64,000 bases of DNA. It comes from Symsagittifera roscoffensis. Its lineage: Eukaryota; Xenacoelomorpha; Acoela; Convolutidae. Numbering within the stretch: the first letter of the stretch is position 1; each line of letters starts with the position of its first letter. The translations under genes were made by a program, and so were the position numbers. The notes beneath the pieces were generated by a model. That model searched no databases. It worked only from the letters and a program-made list of their open reading frames with translations, and was not told the DNA's origin. Location: contig NC_087065.1 in assembly GCF_963678635.1 (NCBI RefSeq), positions 42,535,430 through 42,599,429 on the forward strand, read 5' to 3'. Positions 59,101 to 64,000 of this stretch are shown piece after piece.

Positions 59101-59634
59101 TAGGAAGGATATATCCCATTTCCAAATTGTCCTGAACAGTTTCACCGTAAAGATTTTTCAGGTCAGGATGTTTTTTGAGCCGCTTTTCCAAACACTTAAA
59201 CTGGGCAAACGCGGAGTAGTAGTTGTTTGGCAACTTGACATCCATATCGACCCAAAGCATACCAACGGATTATTGAGTTCCGTCATTCGAAATAGTCGAT
59301 TCAAGCGTTTTTAGAGCTTGCTTGTCTGATGCTGAATGCCACTTGGCTGATTTATAAGTACCGTATAACTCAAGTTCATACCAACTTTTGACTTGCTCTA
59401 TCAGAGAATTTTCTTCATCACTACACTTAAAACAGTGAAATGGCAAACCTAAAGATGATGGTAGAGGACCACTGAGAACCCAACTGATAGGTAAGCGTAC
59501 CGCAAACGGTGAGTTTCGGCTTTTATCGCCATGAATTTCTAATGGTCGGATGGCCTAAGATCATTTCAACATCAGAGTATTGGTACGCCAAGTGTGCGCT
59601 CAATCTCTGAAAAACTGTTTTAAACAAATTTAAT
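56120..59634 (-). mobile_element. BEL/Pao retrotransposon A, decayed pol and start of 3' LTR
   Basis: On the minus strand the pol order is kept. The end of the protease region (YSDVEMILG, about 59570) is followed by the linker (PISWVLSGPLPSSLG, about 59480). RT starts at 59260-58931 (REWYLPNHPVINPNKPGKVR, LVGPDLL). An NFYMDDFLGS-type active site lies near 58645, then GFKLTKFVSN. RNase H and later segments run 58400-57304, and the integrase C-terminal part (WERLVRSTKRVFYDILG, LEALTPNHFLLGHP) lies at 56658-56275. A purine tract (TTGGGGGCGGAAG) directly precedes TGTTAGCGCGG at 56126, the likely 3' LTR start. Many stops and frameshifts make it dead. The H2C2 and first integrase motifs are poorly preserved. 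Its 5' part is absent, cut exactly where the LTR of element B begins. Confidence 0.85.
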
Positions 59635-59937
59635 TGTGGGTTTTTTTTCGGTAAACACACCACACATAACAAGAAATAAGCAACTGTGAACGGTTTGCAT
59701 AATCACGATCACAAAATCAACTTCCGATTGTTTCGGTACAATTTATACTGCTAAAAGTCACTCTTTGACCTTTATTCAACGACTTTTGTAAGATCATTTG
59801 GCGCAAGCTAGCCACAAAAACCGGTCGGTGTGCTTATTTTATATGCACTGTGCTTATTTTATATGCACCGTGCTTATTTTATATGCATTTATACTCTTGT
59901 TTTATTTGCATCTATACTCTACATTTGCATTGCAACA
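59635..59937 (-). repeat. 3' LTR of BEL/Pao element B
   Basis: On the minus strand this 303 bp segment begins TGTTGCAATGC and ends CCCACA, with the TG...CA ends of an LTR. It follows a purine tract (TGGTGGGGAGGA) at the end of pol. It contains three 20-bp tandem units. The 5' LTR is beyond the window, so LTR identity is inferred from position and ends. Confidence 0.7.
59831..59888. repeat. 20-bp tandem repeat, three units, inside the LTR
   Basis: TGCTTATTTTATATGCACYG occurs three times in a row, the last unit incomplete. On the minus strand the unit reads GTGCATATAAAATAAGCACR and so contains a TATA-box-like TATAAAA. Confidence 0.9.
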
Positions 59938-61177
59938 TCCTCCCCACCAGAAGAAGGAAGAACCGGAGCGAGCTTGACGGTCGGCTGAGTGACTTCACAG
60001 GTTGCGGTCTTAACAAGCGCGGATCGAGCGCAACCGTCCTGTCCGTAGTTTAGCTTGAAGATTCGGGCGAGAGGATAGTACCCACGCGGAATATCCGGCT
60101 CAATCACCCACACGAGATCGCCTGTTTTAAGAGTGAAGTCAGAATGAGTGTGCCACTTGACACGCTTATTCAGCGAGGGAACATATTCTCGAAGTCAACG
60201 AGACCAAATCGCGATAGCACATGACTGCGCTCGCACGTACCTTTTCTTGTGATCGAAGTGCTCCCCGGGTAAAAGCGAAGAAAAGCTTGTGGCATGTTGT
60301 CCAAGCAAAAAGTGATTTGGGGTTAACGCTTCTAACTCACGTTTATCAGTACTAACGGGAGTGATTGGCCTCGAACTCAAAGCCTGCTCAACTAAGCATA
60401 GTGTTGTTCCTAACACCTCTTCGGTGACTCGCCTACTGCCTAGGATATCGTACAGCACGCGCTTCACGCTTCGGACGAGGCGTTCCCAGGAGCCGCCATG
60501 ATGGTATGCGCCTGGCGGGTTAAATTTCCAAGTAAAACTTTTGTGTGCAAAAATGGTCGGAGCCATGCACTTCCAGCTCTTGATGCAGGCAAGTAATTCA
60601 TCTTCCGTACCAACGAAGTTCGTGCCGTCATCCGACCAGGTTGTGCTTGGCGTACCATGACGCGCAATGAATCGTTCAATGCCCATGACACAAGAACTGG
60701 TGTCCAGATATGGTACAATCTCAAGGTGTACAGCCCTGGTGGTGAGGCAAGTAAAAAGAATTCCCGTCTTTTTTCAGTGCTTCTACGAACCGGAACGTAA
60801 AGCGGTCCAAAGTAATCCACACCCGTATGATTGAAGGGTGGTTGCTTATATCCGAGACGTTCGACAGGTAAATCGGACATAATTGGCTAAATGGTGCTTG
60901 CTTTGCGTTTACGGCATGTTACACATTGATTTTCGATAGACCGAAGTAGTCGACGCAACCCAAGTATTGCATATTTCATATTTAAAACGGAGCGCATGTA
61001 ATCTAGTCCTTGATGAAAATGCTTATGGTGGAGGCTGCGGTCCAACAATCGAACTAGGTTATGTCGGGCGTCGAGTAAGATTGGGTGCTTAGTATCAAAC
61101 TCGGTATTCACCAAGCGCACGATCCGTCCGGTGGAACGAATGATACCAGCGGGACCAATAAATAGCGAGTGTGGCAA
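59938..61177 (-). pseudogene. BEL/Pao element B: integrase region of pol
   Basis: Minus strand. A zinc-binding H-x3-H...C-x2-C module comes first (HHKHFHQG...ENQCVTCRKRKA, 61050-60900). The catalytic core follows with the first Asp in [11 protein letters not shown] (about 60830), the second Asp in [11 protein letters not shown] (about 60640) and the Glu in [15 protein letters not shown] (about 60490). The C-terminal part is LEALTPNHFLLGQ, then VWVIEPDIPRGYYPLARI and a final APVLPSSGG. The integrase would insert the cDNA copy. Breaks are a frameshift near 61170, a TAG at about 60888 before PIMSDLP, a frameshift near 60760 and a stop near 60198. All three catalytic acidic residues are still present. 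Confidence 0.88.
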
Positions 61178-63430
61178 TTTTACTACTATTCTTAATAGGT
61201 TTGCCAGCGGTGAGTGTTTTTAACTCAACGGCGAAGGATTCCATCTGAGCAAGATGAATCAGTTTGATTTCTGCAATATCAAGTTCAATGGGGTCGGTGA
61301 TTTGTAAGTCCTTACCACGAAAATGCTTATGTGAAGGCAGTATCCTCAACATAAAAGCAACTACTCGTTTATATCTCGTAAAGGAACTGAACCTTTCCCA
61401 ATTGAACCCCTGTTCGGGATGTTTGATGGATGTGACATCGGTGACGAAGGAAGATGATGTCTCCAAGTAATTATCAACTTCACAAGAAGGATCCTTCAAA
61501 CGAATTTTATTGATTACACGTTCGTCGGGTATAAACGGCCAATCAGTAGTCCTGAGAAAGCTCGGGCCAATAACCCAGCTGCTATCCTTGAGGGCTTCCG
61601 AAGAAATCCCCCGCGTATCGGTATCAGCTAGATTATTGCCGCTCAGAACATGGTGTTTCTCATCAATAGTGGTCGATTCGAGGATTTCGCCGACAAGATT
61701 AGCGACAAACACAGGTAATTTTTCAGTGGAGTTTAGCCACTGCAAAACTGTTGTACTATCTGTCCACATGTAGACATGATTAATAGAGACAGTAAGGGCG
61801 GTCAGTATATCATCTTTCAATCGTGTGGCGAGCAGAGCAGCTTGAAGCTCTAGTTTTGGTATAAATAGCGCTTTCATGGGCGCAACGCGAGCTTTATCAA
61901 AGATGAAGGATATTTGAGTTTTGTGCGAGTTCGAGAGTCGCGTACACAAAAGCTCAACCGCACAGAAAACGTCCTGCGAGCTATCACCGAACATGTGGAG
62001 CTCAATTTGATCCACAGGCTCTTTGAAGTAACAACGTGGAATAGTCAATTGCCCTGAGAGAGGGAGACCGGAGTGCCACTCGAGAAACTTATCTCTTATG
62101 TCTTCCGGCAATTCGTCGTTCCAACTTTGATCACTGATTTTCCAAATAATTTTAAGCAAAAGACGGGCCCTAACTGTGTATGGAGCTACCAACCCAACAG
62201 GGTCAAACACAGAGAAGACGAAACTCAGGACGGTTAGTTGAGTTATTGCTTTATCAAGAGGACGATTCACGCCTCTGCTAACAACCAATGTGTCTTTCAC
62301 ATGGTCCCACTTAAGACCTAAGACGTGTGATGATTGTTCGGCACCGTTACATATTTCCTTGATAGGTGAAGACGAGGTTTCGCAATCCTCGGGGTTCATT
62401 GCTGAAGTGATTTCATCAGCATTACTGACAAATTTAGTCAAATTAAATCCTCCCAACTTTAGTAAGGAAACCAAATCTCGACTTATTTTAATTGCATGGG
62501 TAACGTTCTCGAATGAATCCAAGTAGTCGTCCATGAAAAAATTTTCATTTACGACTGGGGCGGCCTGAGTGTATGTGGACATATTATCAGTTGCTGTTTT
62601 TCGCAACGCAAAATTGGCGCACGTAGGCGAATCCCGTGCGCCGAATATATGGCGAGTGTACTGATGAACTACCACATCGGAAGTGGTATCCTCCCGCCAC
62701 AAAAAACGGAGCGAAATTTGATCGCGTGCAAGGACTCCTACCTGGAGGAACATACCCTCTATATCCGCGGAGACGGTGTACTTGTGTTGACGGAATCGCA
62801 AAAGTACAAAATCTAAATTTTGGAGTAGGTCCGGACCCACCAATAAGGACTTATTTAAGAATGTGCCGTGAAACTTAGAAGCTCCATTAAAGACTCGGCG
62901 CACCTTACCCGGCTTATACGACGGGATGGTGCGGAAGATACCACTCGCGATCGGAACGCTTACGTGGATCATGCGGTTCGACGGTAACGACATATCCTTT
63001 CCTAATGTCCTCTCTAATTGTTTCTGCGTATCTTTCGCGCAGCTCAGGGTCTTTACTTAACCTTCTCTCCAATGTTTTAAATTGGGCGAGTGACGAGTAA
63101 TAGTTGTCTGGTAGACTGACATTACTATCAATCCAAAGCATAGGCACAATGTATCTTTCGCGATTGTGAACGGTTTCAGAATTTAGGATGGATAAAGCCT
63201 GTTTAACCGCGGTGGAACGGGCATCGACTTGTTTGAAAGAACCATAAGATTCCAACTCGTACCAGGATTTTATCTGGTCGGTCAGAGAAGACTCTTCAAC
63301 AACACACTTGAAACACGAAGAAGTAGAATTAACGGACGGCGGCAACGGACCACTTATGACCCAACCTATCGGTAGGCGAACGGAACTCAATGGGTCTAAC
63401 GGTGTGGTAGTAGTCTTGTCCTATATTAAC
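61095..63430 (-). pseudogene. BEL/Pao element B: reverse transcriptase and RNase H region of pol
   Basis: Minus strand. The linker PIGWVISGPLPPS and a conserved KSWYELESYGSF segment (63390-63200) precede RT. One open frame of 632 codons (62993-61095) covers RT and RNase H: KPGKVRRVFNGASKFHG, the first catalytic Asp in TVSADIEGMFLQV, FMDDYLDS (the BEL form of the RT box), GGFNLTKFVSN and an RNase H-like block with FGDSSQDVFCA and YMWTDSTTVLQWL. The latter is followed by NLADTDTRGIS. The frame is interrupted near 62935 at PHHPVV, where element A retains the longer HHPVINPNKPG, so a small deletion shifted the frame. This is the best preserved part of the element. Confidence 0.9.
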
Positions 63431-64000
63431 TTCAACGTCCTCATAAGTATATTGAGTGGTCTTAATAGGTGCTAATTGTGGATATTTATTCTGCAAATTA
63501 GCAATATTGATTAATTCGGAACCAATCCGAATATGTCTTTAACATATGCACAGAGAGAAAATACGAAATCACTATTATTCGGCTCGGAGAAAACTGTAAA
63601 CTTGACCCTCTGAGTCTCAACAACGGTGGTTGAATTGAAACCCCTAATTGACAAGTTAACGGGCTCACCTACTATGCCGAGACGGTTAACGAGTGACGAA
63701 GACACCCAGGAGTGAGTCGATGCACTATCACAAAGAACGAAAGTCAGGAGACTGGTTACATCCGAGGATACACCAAGTTTTGCAATTGGCAACAACCCTT
63801 TAGATGATGCAATGTCATGTACACCACTAACAGCGGCATGGGTGGAAGTGTTTGTTTTCTCCTTGGCTTTGTTTGTTCCAGCCTTTTTTGACACTATTGA
63901 ACTTTCCCTCCGAGTAAATATTTTCTCGGCTCCATGGAGCAAGACATTATGTGTGCTATCACACTCTGGCTTCAGGCAATTTTTAGCTCTAGAACATTGC
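63431..64000 (-). pseudogene. BEL/Pao element B: zinc knuckle and aspartic protease, continues past the window
   Basis: Minus strand, open at the window edge. A zinc-knuckle-like string (CSRAKNCLKPECDSTHNVLLH, shown in part: C-x5-C-x4-C-x3-H) ends at about 63925. A Lys/Thr-rich linker follows, then the protease with VLCDSASTHSWVSSSLV (about 63760-63710), the BEL/Pao version of the D-S/T-G active-site loop with Ala in place of Gly, and later VNLSIRGFNSTTV. The frame closes at 63511, but a one-base shift continues the same protein (SELINIANLQNKYPQLAPI, TYEDVEVNIGQD) toward RT, so a frameshift lies near 63545. The gag part and 5' LTR are outside. Confidence 0.85.

Noticed and set aside
1-64000. 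CRISPR arrays, tRNA or rRNA genes, bacterial-type operons
   Set aside because: None seen; the tandem repeats present are microsatellite, minisatellite or transposon-related, and I could not fold a convincing tRNA by eye.

Overview
This window is strongly AT-rich animal nuclear DNA. Genes are split by GT-AG introns, poly-A signals are eukaryotic, no bacterial-type operon or ribosome-binding site is seen, and the repeats are typical of metazoans: BEL/Pao LTR elements, hAT-type MITEs, a LINE relic, and an RT family that I associate with amphioxus, cnidarian and fish genomes. A marine invertebrate is likely, but the sequence alone does not fix the clade.

Layout. 1-9408: two ~4.4 kb direct copies of a repeat-derived unit (about 98% alike by eye) around 596 bp of unique sequence that looks like a decayed LTR-retrotransposon pol fragment. 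Each copy holds two ~424 bp sub-repeats and a coding-like relic with shared stops. 11257-18671 (+): a complete ANKAR-like gene (ankyrin plus armadillo repeats, 3 exons, 1447 aa), with introns full of small DNA transposons. 22085-23723 (+): a four-EF-hand calmodulin-like gene in 4 exons. 24325-25327 (+): a small 5-exon gene for an unrecognised 152-aa charged protein. 26200-31590: a candidate mobile element carrying a broken reverse transcriptase with a C-terminal zinc/nuclease-like domain on the minus strand, flanked by palindromic repeats. 32445-33740 (-): a LINE relic. 37702-43754 (-): at least ten exons of a TPR protein resembling TTC29 (axonemal dynein-associated), 5' end not found. 44000-48300: inverted repeats and a decayed coding region hit by a MITE. 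48840-52772 (+): a virus-derived segment, a decayed glycoprotein of the type shared by chuviruses and some BEL/Pao elements, followed by a second unassigned broken gene, both with very little G on the + strand. 56120-64000 (-): two different decayed BEL/Pao elements, the second apparently inserted into the first.

Functionally the host genes are not an operon. ANKAR, the TTC29-like protein and the calmodulin-like protein would fit cilia or sperm biology, but that is only a loose inference from family knowledge. Exon boundaries were derived by hand from splice sites and reading phase; those given to the base close the frame exactly. Approximate ends are described as such in the entry concerned.
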